Shown here piece after piece: positions 8,123 through 14,841 of a stretch of DNA of 32,067 nt; position 1 is the first letter of the stretch, and each line of letters starts with the position of its first letter. The stretch comes from a bacterium (GTDB taxonomy: Bacteria; Patescibacteriota; Minisyncoccia; UBA6257; GWB1-50-10), in the NCBI GenBank assembly GCA_021814545.1, contig JAKAID010000005.1, positions 1 through 32,067 on the forward strand. The letters run 5' to 3'. The notes beneath the pieces are model-generated. The model had not been told where the DNA came from. It did no database searches and saw nothing but the letters and a program-made list of their open reading frames with translations. The position numbers were made by a program, and so were the translations under genes.

Positions 8123-8464
8123 GGGGATGTTGGGCTTTGACAGAATATCCACCCGTAGATTTGCAAGCCGAGCTGAACGCCTCGTAAATCCATTCACCAA
8201 ATTTAACTGACAACACTCGTGTTGCAGCGCCTTCATTCGCCTTCGCGGCGTAATGCTGGTGTTCCCTGCCCTATTTAATACGGCAAGGCATCGGTCCTCA
8301 AGCGTTTCATAGAGGGCTGCCGGTGTAATATCTGAAACTCGCAACGGATGAGCGGTTCGTAGTCTGTTGTTAAACATGAACCATTTCGCTATCGCAAGAT
8401 AACTAAGCTTGTAGACGGTCTCTGGGAAGTATTTTGGACACCGGTTCAACTCCGGTCATCTCCA
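8123..8464 (+). ncRNA. ssrA: Transfer-messenger RNA (tmRNA)
   Basis: The ends form a tRNA-like domain: acceptor strand GGGGATG (8123-8129) pairs with CATCTCC (8457-8463, one G-U), followed by discriminator A and no encoded CCA. The T arm is ACCGG-TTCAACT-CCGGT. Early bases (GGGCTTTGACAG) match the usual tmRNA 5' region. After the CCTCGTAAA segment that ends the first pseudoknot region, an internal frame from about 8213 reads DNTRVAAPSFAFAA and stops at TAA. The resume codon would be GAC (Asp) rather than the usual GCA/GGC, and the tag ends FAFAA rather than ALAA, still a plausible protease signal. It sits directly after smpB and before a terminator. tmRNA identity is secure; the exact resume codon is inferred. 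Confidence 0.92.
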
Positions 8465-8474
8465 CTCGACTCAT

Positions 8475-8501
8475 AAAAAATCTCACTTTGTGGGATTTTT
8501 T
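8475..8501 (+). terminator. Terminator after tmRNA
   Basis: AAATCTCAC (8478-8486), loop TTT, GTGGGATTT (8490-8498), then further Ts. It ends the smpB-ssrA unit. Confidence 0.85.
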
Positions 8502-8604
8502 ATTCGCTCATTGAAACAATTGCTCTTTGTTTTTGCCGCAAGGGTGCGCTACCATAACGCTTTCGGGGCAGAATGTAAGAACATACCAGATATTTCGTCA
8601 TATT

Positions 8605-9141
8605 ATGAGGTTGGGCGGCAATAACAAACGAACGGTGCACCAGAAAAAACAAGACGCCATGCTGCAAGCGTATGACGCGCATGCGCGGGAGGTGTTGCGT
8701 TACGCCACTATTAAAACGGGCGACGAGGATATCGCAAAAGACATCGTTTCAGAAACCTTTCTAAAAACCTGGAAGTATATACAGGAGAACGAGGTAAAGA
8801 ACATCCGCGCGCTTCTCTACAAGACCGCCTCGAACCTCGTGATTGATTACTACCGCGTGAAGCCGCGCAACATTCCCCTCCTCGACGATATGCCCTTTGA
8901 GGCCCTGCCAAGGCACGTCCCACTCGAGGATAGGGTGGACACCGCGATATCGTTCGAGCGCGCCCGCGCGCACCTCCAGAAGCTCCCCAAAGATTACCGC
9001 GAAGTATTCACACTCCGCTTCATCCAAGACCTGGAGCCGAAGGAGATAAGCAGGGTGACCGGTAAGAGTTTGGGCAACATCTACGTCATACTCCACAGAG
9101 GGCTCAAGGCCCTAAAAGAAGAGCTTAAGAGCCATGAATAA
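8605..9141 (+). CDS. Sigma-70 family (ECF-like) RNA polymerase sigma factor
   Basis: This 178-residue protein has sigma region 2 at about 20-85 (YATIKTGDEDIAKDIVSETFLKTWKYI, then LLYKTASNLVIDYYR) and region 4 at about 120-175 (LPKDYREVFTLRFIQDL, then the recognition helix-turn-helix EISRVTGKSLGNIYVILHRGLKAL). Regions 1 and 3 are absent, as in ECF factors. It would redirect RNA polymerase to a dedicated promoter set. The ATG at 8605 is preferred because upstream TTG-initiated extension is low-complexity and non-homologous; a weak GATATT sits 10 bases before it. Its last 8 bases overlap the next gene, which encodes a one-helix membrane protein and is therefore a candidate anti-sigma partner. 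The target regulon is unknown. Confidence 0.92.
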   Translation: MRLGGNNKRTVHQKKQDAMLQAYDAHAREVLRYATIKTGDEDIAKDIVSETFLKTWKYIQENEVKNIRALLYKTASNLVIDYYRVKPRNIPLLDDMPFEALPRHVPLEDRVDTAISFERARAHLQKLPKDYREVFTLRFIQDLEPKEISRVTGKSLGNIYVILHRGLKALKEELKSHE

Positions 9142-9976
9142 AAAGTCGATAGTAACATCATTCGCACAGTTCAAGCGCGTACCAATAGACGAAGAGTTCG
9201 TGGATGAATTTCGCGCGCACCTCGTGAGGGCGATGGGGGCGGACGCGACGCTCGCTGCCGCGCACACACTGGCAGCGGCACGTAACGCGCGGTTCTTTAC
9301 GGTCCGCCGCCTTATCCCCGCATTCATCGTGTTTTCTCTTGTACTCACGAGCGGCGGTACAGCATTCGCCGCACAGCACAGCCTCCCCGGTGAAACGCTC
9401 TATCCGGTAAAGCTCCTCACGGAAGAGGTGCGCGTGGCGGTCGCGCTCACGCCGGCCAAGAAGGCGGAGCTCCAGATGGCATACGCAGAAGAGCGCACGA
9501 AGGAAATAAGCGCGGTGCTCACAGAACATGCGACGAGTACTGATTTCACCGCTTCTGAAACAAAAGACATTGACCACGCACTCTTGAACCTCACAGGTAA
9601 CCTTGAGAATGCGGAGCGGCACGCGGCTGAAACGCGCGAGAAGGGCGATGAAAAGAAAGCGAAAGAACTCCACCGCAATCTTTCGGAGGCGGCACATGCA
9701 TACCGCGAGGCGCTCGAGAAAAACGCGAGCTCGACCGAGGACGAATCGGTACGCGGCGCACTCCGCGCGGCGGCAGACTCGGCCGAACACGTCCGAGAAA
9801 ACGCAAAACGCGAGGGCGAACGCGACGAAGAAGCGCTCAAGCACGCACAAGAAAAAGAAAATGAACGCGTAAAAGAAATGGGGAGCGAAGAGAAAAAGGA
9901 TGCGGGAGACACGAATGCCGCCTCGCTCGAACGCGCGACCCATAAAGACGAAGATGCGCAGCGCGACGAGCGATAG
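9134..9976 (+). CDS. DUF5667-type membrane protein, putative anti-sigma partner
   Basis: This 280-residue protein has a cytoplasmic N-terminus of about 57 residues, one membrane helix (about 60-80) and a periplasmic region beginning QHSLPGETLYPVKLLTEEVR. That motif is typical of DUF5667 proteins, which commonly sit behind ECF sigma genes in Patescibacteria and related groups. From about 95 to 280 the chain is almost entirely charged helix (Glu, Lys, Ala, Arg), likely a long helical bundle or coiled coil. Translation is coupled to the sigma gene (ATG at 9134 inside its end). By analogy the N-terminal segment could hold the sigma factor at the membrane until an envelope signal arrives. No zinc-binding anti-sigma motif (HxxxCxxC) is visible, so the role is inference from position and topology. 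Confidence 0.75.
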   Translation: MNKKSIVTSFAQFKRVPIDEEFVDEFRAHLVRAMGADATLAAAHTLAAARNARFFTVRRLIPAFIVFSLVLTSGGTAFAAQHSLPGETLYPVKLLTEEVRVAVALTPAKKAELQMAYAEERTKEISAVLTEHATSTDFTASETKDIDHALLNLTGNLENAERHAAETREKGDEKKAKELHRNLSEAAHAYREALEKNASSTEDESVRGALRAAADSAEHVRENAKREGERDEEALKHAQEKENERVKEMGSEEKKDAGDTNAASLERATHKDEDAQRDER

Positions 9977-9982
9977 CGCACA

Positions 9983-10011
9983 TTGACTTTTCCAATAATT
10001 TAGGGTATATT
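9983..10011 (+). promoter_or_regulatory. Strong sigma-70-type promoter of the 67-residue orphan
   Basis: TTGACT (9983-9988), exactly 17 bases, TATATT (10006-10011). The predicted start near 10018 gives a leader of about 30 bases with AGGAGG at 10038-10043. Confidence 0.8.
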
Positions 10012-10047
10012 GTTTCCAGTTCTTCCTCTTCCTGCACAGGAGGCAAC

Positions 10048-10251
10048 ATGAAGCACCCAGAGCAGAAAAGCGACGAGACTTTCGTTGCACACGTCACGCT
10101 CCCCGCCTTCAACGCGTGCGGTCTGAAGACCAAGCGCCTCGGCGCGCCCGTCGTGGACGGGCTCGGCGACAAACCCCTCTTCGGCGAGGAAACGGACGGC
10201 GACAACATCGTCTACCCCCTCTTCGTGAAGCGCGAGGAGGCACAGAGGTAG
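10048..10251 (+). CDS. Small orphan protein, 67 residues
   Basis: I do not recognise this protein. It is hydrophilic, slightly acidic, has one cysteine (C24) and no membrane segment or signal peptide. The middle (LGAPVVDGLGDKPLFGEET) is glycine/proline-rich and the end is charged (VKREEAQR). What makes it credible is its control region: a near-consensus promoter with 17-base spacing, AGGAGG 4 bases before the ATG, and a strong terminator 30 bases after the stop. Such full signals are absent from most genes around it. It lies alone between the sigma/DUF5667 pair and the infC operon. It could be an abundant small binding protein or an acquired gene; no function is claimed. Confidence 0.65.
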   Translation: MKHPEQKSDETFVAHVTLPAFNACGLKTKRLGAPVVDGLGDKPLFGEETDGDNIVYPLFVKREEAQR

Positions 10252-10282
10252 GAGGATACGGGACCCTCTGCCTGCCGCCCTC

Positions 10283-10314
10283 ACTCCCCATGCGCCCAGT
10301 ATGGGGAGTTTTTA
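10283..10314 (+). terminator. Terminator of the 67-residue orphan
   Basis: ACTCCCCAT (10283-10291), 9-base loop, ATGGGGAGT (10301-10309), then a T tract to 10313. Confidence 0.9.
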
Positions 10315-10352
10315 TTGCTGAAGCCCCAAATATCTGAATTGTTCTTTTTGTA

Positions 10353-10380
10353 TTTACAAATCAAAAGTTTGTGGTATCAT
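10353..10380 (+). promoter_or_regulatory. Promoter of infC (leaderless)
   Basis: TTTACA (10353-10358), 16 bases, TATCAT (10375-10380) with a TGG extension at 10372-10374. The hexamer ends only 6 bases before the ATC start codon at 10387, so the mRNA would begin at or within a base or two of that codon. Confidence 0.75.
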
Positions 10381-10386
10381 TCCCCC

Positions 10387-10887
10387 ATCGAGTACAGAGT
10401 AAACAACCAAATAAAAGCGCCTGAATTGAGGGTGGTGAGCGACACCGGGGAAAACCTCGGCATTCTCACACTCTCGGCCGCACTCGCTGCAGCGCGGGAA
10501 CGGGGCCTCGACCTCATTGAAATCGCGCCCGCGGCGAAACCGCCGGTCGCAAAGATCATCGGATTCGACAAATTCCGCTACCAGCAGGAGAAAGAGGAGA
10601 AGAAAAAGCGGCATGCGCAGAAGGCAAAGGAACTGAAACAGGTACGCATCACTCCCCGCGCAGCAGCGAACGACCTCATGGTGAAGGTGAGGCGCGTTGA
10701 GGAATTCCTTGCCGAAGGCCATAAAGTTGAGTTAGGATTGTTTCTCCGAGGCCGCGAAAAAGGAAACAAGGATTGGGGGTTGAAAAAGCTGAAGGAGTTC
10801 ATGGGCATGATCACGACTCCCTACCAGATAACGCTCCCGCCGAAAGCAGGAGGAAGGGGGTTCATCGCGCAAATCGCAAAGAAATAA
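10387..10887 (+). CDS. infC: Translation initiation factor IF-3
   Basis: IF-3 binds the 30S subunit, prevents premature joining and rejects non-standard start codons. This 166-residue protein has the N-terminal domain opening YRVNNQIKAPELRVV, the GENLGIL and DLIEIAPAAKPPVAKI signatures, the lysine-rich linker (about 62-82), and the C-terminal domain ending in GRGFIAQIAKK. The only start compatible with family length is ATC at 10387: the nearest in-frame ATG upstream is absent and a TTG at 10315 lies before the promoter. infC with a rare start codon (AUU/AUC/AUA) is known in other bacteria, where IF-3 represses its own synthesis. Here the ATC would be at the very 5' end of the mRNA. rpmI and rplT follow, the standard operon. 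Identity is very secure; the start is well supported. Confidence 0.95.
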   Translation: MEYRVNNQIKAPELRVVSDTGENLGILTLSAALAAARERGLDLIEIAPAAKPPVAKIIGFDKFRYQQEKEEKKKRHAQKAKELKQVRITPRAAANDLMVKVRRVEEFLAEGHKVELGLFLRGREKGNKDWGLKKLKEFMGMITTPYQITLPPKAGGRGFIAQIAKK

Positions 10888-10890
10888 TTT

Positions 10891-11061
10891 ATGAAAACAT
10901 CAAAAAAATTCTCGAAGCGCATCAGGATCACAAGGACGGGCAAGGTGGTGCGCCGTCCGATGGGTCTCGGTCATTCGCGCAGCAACAAGTCGAGCACGCA
11001 AATGGGCCGCAAAAAGCTGAACCGCACGTTGGTAAGCTCACCCTTCATCAAGAACTACTAA
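10891..11061 (+). CDS. rpmI: 50S ribosomal protein L35 (bL35)
   Basis: This short gene encodes 56 residues starting MKTSKKFSKRIRIT and ending PFIKNY. It is highly basic, as expected for bL35, and has the RRPMGLGHSRSNKS segment in place of the usual R-H/N-L-x-K-K-S stretch. It lies 3 bases after the infC stop and 4 bases before rplT, the conserved infC-rpmI-rplT order. No Shine-Dalgarno is visible before the ATG, so translation is probably coupled. It is slightly shorter than the usual 64-66 residues, lacking part of the C-terminus. Identity rests on sequence pattern and operon position. Confidence 0.9.
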   Translation: MKTSKKFSKRIRITRTGKVVRRPMGLGHSRSNKSSTQMGRKKLNRTLVSSPFIKNY

Positions 11062-11065
11062 TACC

Positions 11066-11413
11066 ATGACACGCGTAAAGAGAGGAACTATTGCCCACAA
11101 GAAGCGCGAAAAGCTTCTCAAGCTCACCAAGGGCTACATGTGGGGAAGAAAAACGAAGGAGCGCGCGGCGAAAGAGGCGCTGCTCCACGGCCAAGCCCGC
11201 ATGTTCAGGGGCCGCAAAGAAAAGAAGCGCGACTTCCGTGCGCTCTGGCAGGTGCAGATAGGTGCGGCGGTGCGCACCCACGGTATGAACTACAGCACGT
11301 TCATCGGCGCATTGAAAAAGAAGGATGTGAAGCTCGACAGAAAGGTGCTTTCGGAGCTCGCCCGCACAGAACCGAATGTGTTCGCCGCAATAGTAGAACT
11401 CGCAAAGAAATAG
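11066..11413 (+). CDS. rplT: 50S ribosomal protein L20 (bL20)
   Basis: This 115-residue basic protein is an early 23S rRNA assembly protein. The opening MTRVKRGTIAHKKREKLLKLTKGY, the segment RMFRGRKEKKRDFRALWQVQIGAAVRTHGMNYSTFI, and the last half with LDRKVLSELARTEPNVF are all diagnostic. It closes the infC-rpmI-rplT operon and is followed by a strong terminator 10 bases after the stop. In other bacteria L20 represses this operon; no such control region is visible here because the infC mRNA appears leaderless. Identity is very secure. Confidence 0.97.
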   Translation: MTRVKRGTIAHKKREKLLKLTKGYMWGRKTKERAAKEALLHGQARMFRGRKEKKRDFRALWQVQIGAAVRTHGMNYSTFIGALKKKDVKLDRKVLSELARTEPNVFAAIVELAKK

Positions 11414-11421
11414 CAGGACAA

Positions 11422-11451
11422 AAAACCCCCTCTACACGAGGGGGTTTTTAT
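11422..11451. terminator. Bidirectional terminator of rplT and the Nudix gene
   Basis: AACCCCCTC (11424-11432), loop TACAC, GAGGGGGTT (11438-11446), with A/T tracts on both sides. The stop codon of the Nudix gene (11432-11434) and its last codons lie inside the hairpin. Confidence 0.9.
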
Positions 11452-11968
11452 TCGCGTGCGGGGGAGGGCGTTGTGGGTGCAGCGGGCGGGGCGAAGGACC
11501 TCGTTTCCGCGTTATCGCCGCATACGCTTTCCGCAAATTCAGCTTGAGCGTGGGCGAGATAAGGAGGCGGTGCGCATCGCGGTAGAGGAACCACCCATAT
11601 CCCTCGTGTTGCTCCCCTTCATGAGTGTCCGGCACGATCTTTACCTTCACCTCCTTCTGTTTCGTTTCCGCAAGGTAATACGTGACTACTTTAAATATCC
11701 TTTCCTTGTCGCGCGTGTAGGTGAACCGGTCCTCAACCTTGAACCAGCTCTTGAAGCCTAATTCGTCCTGCTTGATGCCGGTTTCCTCCTTCACCTCGCG
11801 GAGCGCTGCTTTGAAATTCGTCTCTCCCTCAAGCTTCCCCTTCGGGAAATTCCAATAGGGGCCGCCATGGTAGAGCAGAAGGAACTTCGGGCCCTCCTTC
11901 GTGCGGCGGAATATAATAATGCCAGCGGAAAACTCTCTTCTCATGTGTGGACTCTGATTCGTGTTCAT
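11432..11968 (-). CDS. Nudix hydrolase
   Basis: Nudix enzymes hydrolyse nucleoside diphosphates linked to another group. This 178-residue protein opens with RREFSAGIIIFRR and has WNFPKGKLEGETNFKAALREVKEETGI, the Nudix box at about 40-64. The box is one residue short: canonical proteins have G-x5-E before x7-REUxEExGU, here G-x4-E. The catalytic REVKEE is intact. The PKG context resembles the Ap4A-hydrolase/RppH-like branch. The C-terminal 20 residues (PRPLHPQRPPPHANKNPLV) are proline-rich and partly encoded by the terminator hairpin, so they are probably dispensable. It is 15 bases after the Clp-like gene and likely in its operon. The start could also be the ATG at 11944. Family secure; substrate unknown. 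Confidence 0.88.
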   Translation of the reverse strand: MNTNQSPHMRREFSAGIIIFRRTKEGPKFLLLYHGGPYWNFPKGKLEGETNFKAALREVKEETGIKQDELGFKSWFKVEDRFTYTRDKERIFKVVTYYLAETKQKEVKVKIVPDTHEGEQHEGYGWFLYRDAHRLLISPTLKLNLRKAYAAITRKRGPSPRPLHPQRPPPHANKNPLV

Positions 11969-11983
11969 ACGATAGTAGCCTAA

Positions 11984-14479
11984 TTATTGCCGCCGCGCCA
12001 CCTGCCACACGAAGTCATTATTTGTGTACGCGACCGAGAGCGTGTCGCCGCGCGCTATCTCACGCCGTAATATTTTCTCTGCGAGCGCGCTCCGCACCTT
12101 CTCTGAAACCACTTGGCGGAGTGGCCTCGCACCAAACACGGGGCTATACCCTAACACTGCGATTCTTCGCATCGCGGTCTCATCAACGTTCAAGTCTATT
12201 CCCTGCGCCTCGCGGAGCGCGCCCACCACCTCATGCACCAGGTAGGTTGCTACCGTATAGATCTCCTCTGGGGTGAGCGTGCGGAACACGATGATATCGG
12301 AAAAACGATTGATGAGCTCGGGGCGGAAGTAATCGGTGAGCTTCTTTTTGAGCTCATTAGCGACCTCCTCGCTCTTCTTCCCCGCCTCTATCTCCGCCTT
12401 AATAAGCTCCGAGTGCGCGTTCGAGGTCGCGATGATGATAGTGTTCTGGAAATCGACGGTGCGCCCAAGGCTGTCGGTGAGCCGCCCATCATCGAACACC
12501 TGGAGGAAGAGGTTCAGAATGTCGGGGTGGGCTTTCTCGAATTCGTCGAGAAGCACAAGGCTGTAGGGGTTCTTCAACACCGCGTCAGTGAGCGTGCCCG
12601 TCTTCTCGCCATCGGGCGTGCCAATGAAACGGAAGATGCTCTGCTTGTCCTGGTATTCGGACATATCGAAACGGAGCATGAAGTCCTTCGAGCCGAACTG
12701 TACGTCAGCGATTATCTTCGCAAGCTCGGTCTTCCCGACACCCGTAGGCCCCACAAAAAGGAAGGCAGCGATCGGACCCCCTTTGCGCGCGAGGCCGCTG
12801 CGGTACTCGCGGAGCGCCTGGGACACCGAGCGGACCGCCGCCTCCTGATTCACGAGGCGTTCATGGATTATCTTCTCAAGGTTCAATAGTTTCTCCGCTT
12901 CCACTTCGCGCGCCTGCCCTATCGGAATCTTGCTCTGCGCTTCAGCGATCGCAATGATGTCGTCCGCGGTAAGCACTTTCTTCTTTGCGTCTTTTGCTGC
13001 AACAAGCGCCCGCTTCACAAGGTCCTCGGCATTCCCTGGGAGAAGAGTATCGTGGAAATAACGGTGCGCAACATACACCGCTTTCTCGAGCGCGCGGAAC
13101 GTGATGAACATCTTGAATTCCTTTTCCAGAAGGAGCGAGGCGTACACGAGGTAGCGCACGGCGTCTTCCTCGCTTATTTCCTCGATGTTGATGACCTGGA
13201 ATTGCTCAAGGAAATCGGAACGCGGCTCGATGTACTGCTTATACTCACGCGGATAGGTTTCCACGATGACCGGTATCGCATTATTCCGAATAAGGGGGAA
13301 AAGGATATCGATGGCGTTCATCGCCTTCGCGCCTCCGGTGCGGAAGAGGTCGTGCGCATTCGGAATAAAAAGCACTATATTCCCCGCGCGCACGATTTCA
13401 TCCACGATGCGCTGCAACCTCCCCGCGAGCGTCTCCGCGGCAGCGTCCGACACAAGACTGCTCACCTCAAGCGACACGAGACGCTTATCAAAAAGAACCG
13501 CAGGCACGTCATCGTTCACCATACGGTATGCAAGATGCGCAATAATGGCGTTCTTCCCCGAGCCCGCTTCGCCTACCAATATCGCATTTGGCTTCCCGGG
13601 TCGCGAAACGACCTGGAGCAAACCCTCGAACTCTTTCTCGTGTCCCACAAGAAACCCCGCCGCGCCCACCCGTGCAAGATCGGTGAGGTCGGTGGCAAAC
13701 TGGTCGAGCGTAGGCGTCGGCCGGGCAGTCCACGCGCGGTTCATGAAACGCTTCTTCACGACCTGTGCGCGGGAAACGAATCCACCAAGCGCGAGCGGGA
13801 GCCCCTTCAATCCGAAGAGGGTCCTCTTCCAACGGCCGAATATAACCGCCTCGCGAAGCCCGGCGGGAGAAAGTTCGAAAAGATCGAATATTTTTGCAAC
13901 AGCGGGGTCGCCTATCTCGGAAAGCGCCACAAAGAGGTTGCGCGAATGTATGTATTGTTCCCCCGTCGTTGCGGCGTTCTCGTACGCAATGACCGCGAGA
14001 GACTCTATCGCCTTCAAAAGTTCTTCTTTTTTTGTTTTTGGCACGCTTCCTTTCAATGCCGATTCCAGTTTTTCGTGGAATGCGCGGCGGTCGACGGAAA
14101 GCCTATCGAGAAGCTCCTTGATGTCGCCGCACTCAAGCAGCTCTTGCAACAGGAGAAGATGGAAACTCTTCCCCAGCATACGCGCCTTGCGATACGAATA
14201 ATTGATGATGCGGAAGGCATTCGGCGTGCACGCGAGCGCAACATTCTTCTTTGTGCCTTTGAGTTCCGCGATGGCGCGCTCGCCGTCGCCGCGGTGTGAG
14301 AACCTGTCGAGCAAAAAAAGTGCAAGAAGTACCGCCGCGTTGTGGAGGGCGCGGGAATCAGACACAAAAAGGAATACGGTAGCAACCGTAAGGAGCGTGT
14401 ACGCGGAATACGCAGTGAGCCTGGTGACAAATTCACCGAATGCGGAGAGGAGGAGCCTTGGTTCGCGGTAGAAGAGCAT
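11984..14479 (-). CDS. Membrane-anchored ClpC/ClpB-like AAA+ ATPase with a degenerate first ATPase site
   Basis: This 831-residue Hsp100-type unfoldase has two N-terminal membrane helices (about 22-40 and 44-58), a Clp-N-like helical domain (about 75-230) and two AAA+ modules. In the first, the P loop reads GEAGSGKN (Thr/Ser replaced by Asn, about 303-310) and the Walker B reads LFIPNAH where LFIDEIH is expected, so it should bind weakly and not hydrolyse ATP. The second is intact: GPTGVGKT (about 577-584), LVLLDEFEKAH, the TSN sensor and FRPELINR. There is no ClpB-type long coiled middle domain, and no VGF/IGL-type ClpP loop before the FRPELINR segment. The ATG at 14479 is preferred because the longer frame overlaps the preceding gene by 46 bases. 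It probably works at the membrane with the small upstream protein; substrate unknown. Confidence 0.88.
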   Translation of the reverse strand: MLFYREPRLLLSAFGEFVTRLTAYSAYTLLTVATVFLFVSDSRALHNAAVLLALFLLDRFSHRGDGERAIAELKGTKKNVALACTPNAFRIINYSYRKARMLGKSFHLLLLQELLECGDIKELLDRLSVDRRAFHEKLESALKGSVPKTKKEELLKAIESLAVIAYENAATTGEQYIHSRNLFVALSEIGDPAVAKIFDLFELSPAGLREAVIFGRWKRTLFGLKGLPLALGGFVSRAQVVKKRFMNRAWTARPTPTLDQFATDLTDLARVGAAGFLVGHEKEFEGLLQVVSRPGKPNAILVGEAGSGKNAIIAHLAYRMVNDDVPAVLFDKRLVSLEVSSLVSDAAAETLAGRLQRIVDEIVRAGNIVLFIPNAHDLFRTGGAKAMNAIDILFPLIRNNAIPVIVETYPREYKQYIEPRSDFLEQFQVINIEEISEEDAVRYLVYASLLLEKEFKMFITFRALEKAVYVAHRYFHDTLLPGNAEDLVKRALVAAKDAKKKVLTADDIIAIAEAQSKIPIGQAREVEAEKLLNLEKIIHERLVNQEAAVRSVSQALREYRSGLARKGGPIAAFLFVGPTGVGKTELAKIIADVQFGSKDFMLRFDMSEYQDKQSIFRFIGTPDGEKTGTLTDAVLKNPYSLVLLDEFEKAHPDILNLFLQVFDDGRLTDSLGRTVDFQNTIIIATSNAHSELIKAEIEAGKKSEEVANELKKKLTDYFRPELINRFSDIIVFRTLTPEEIYTVATYLVHEVVGALREAQGIDLNVDETAMRRIAVLGYSPVFGARPLRQVVSEKVRSALAEKILRREIARGDTLSVAYTNNDFVWQVARRQ

Positions 14480-14484
14480 GGGTA

Positions 14485-14820
14485 TTATGAAACTGTTTTG
14501 AACACAAGGTAGGCGGGAAATGCGAGCCAAGCGAGATACGCGGCAAGCGCCACCGCAAACACTACTGCATATACGACGCTCGCAACGATGAGACGCGCCG
14601 AGCGGAACAAAAAGCCCATCACGCGGCCCACCACCGAGTAATCGCCATAGAGGGGCTCAAAAATATTCTGTGCGGTTATCTTCCATGCGAGCGTGCGGTC
14701 CATGGCGCGCAAGACCCCGATCATAAAATCGGAGTACATAGAAGCGCTTTTTATATACCAATGCCGCAAAAAGTCGAATATTCTATAAAAAAAGCGGCTA
14801 ATAATATACGTGAAAAACAT
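14485..14820 (-). CDS. Small integral membrane protein upstream of the Clp-like ATPase
   Basis: This 111-residue protein starts with an aromatic, basic segment (FFTYIISRFFYRIFDFLRHWY), continues with an amphipathic middle containing NIFEPLYGDYSVVGRVMGFLFR, and ends in a long hydrophobic stretch (about 75-108) able to form two short membrane helices. It ends 5 bases before the Clp-like ATPase start, so the two are almost certainly co-expressed, and a membrane adaptor or anchor role is a reasonable guess. I do not recognise a named family; the PLYGDYS/GR motif looks conserved-protein-like rather than random. No signal peptide is evident. Confidence 0.7.
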   Translation of the reverse strand: MFFTYIISRFFYRIFDFLRHWYIKSASMYSDFMIGVLRAMDRTLAWKITAQNIFEPLYGDYSVVGRVMGFLFRSARLIVASVVYAVVFAVALAAYLAWLAFPAYLVFKTVS

Positions 14821-14835
14821 GGGGTCTCTTACCCC

Positions 14836-14841
14836 ATTATA
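14836..14841 (-). promoter_or_regulatory. -10 element for the small membrane protein/Clp operon
   Basis: TATAAT on the minus strand within GGGGTATAATGGGG, ending 15 bases before the ATG at 14820 and overlapping the last bases of the glycosylase gene. Confidence 0.55.

Noticed and set aside
8117-8449. Minus-strand 110-codon frame
   Set aside because: It lies entirely on the tmRNA gene.
9158-10090. Minus-strand 310-codon frame opposite the DUF5667 gene
   Set aside because: It runs through the orphan gene's promoter and reflects the low-complexity GAR/GCG codons of the plus-strand gene.
10315-10386. TTG start extending infC by 24 residues
   Set aside because: It would place the start upstream of a good promoter, and the extra residues are not IF-3-like.
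13052-14299. Long plus-strand open frames (415 and 311 codons) opposite the Clp-like gene
   Set aside because: They are antisense to a gene with clear AAA+ motifs, show no recognisable domain, and have arginine-rich composition typical of the reverse frame of GC-rich coding sequence.
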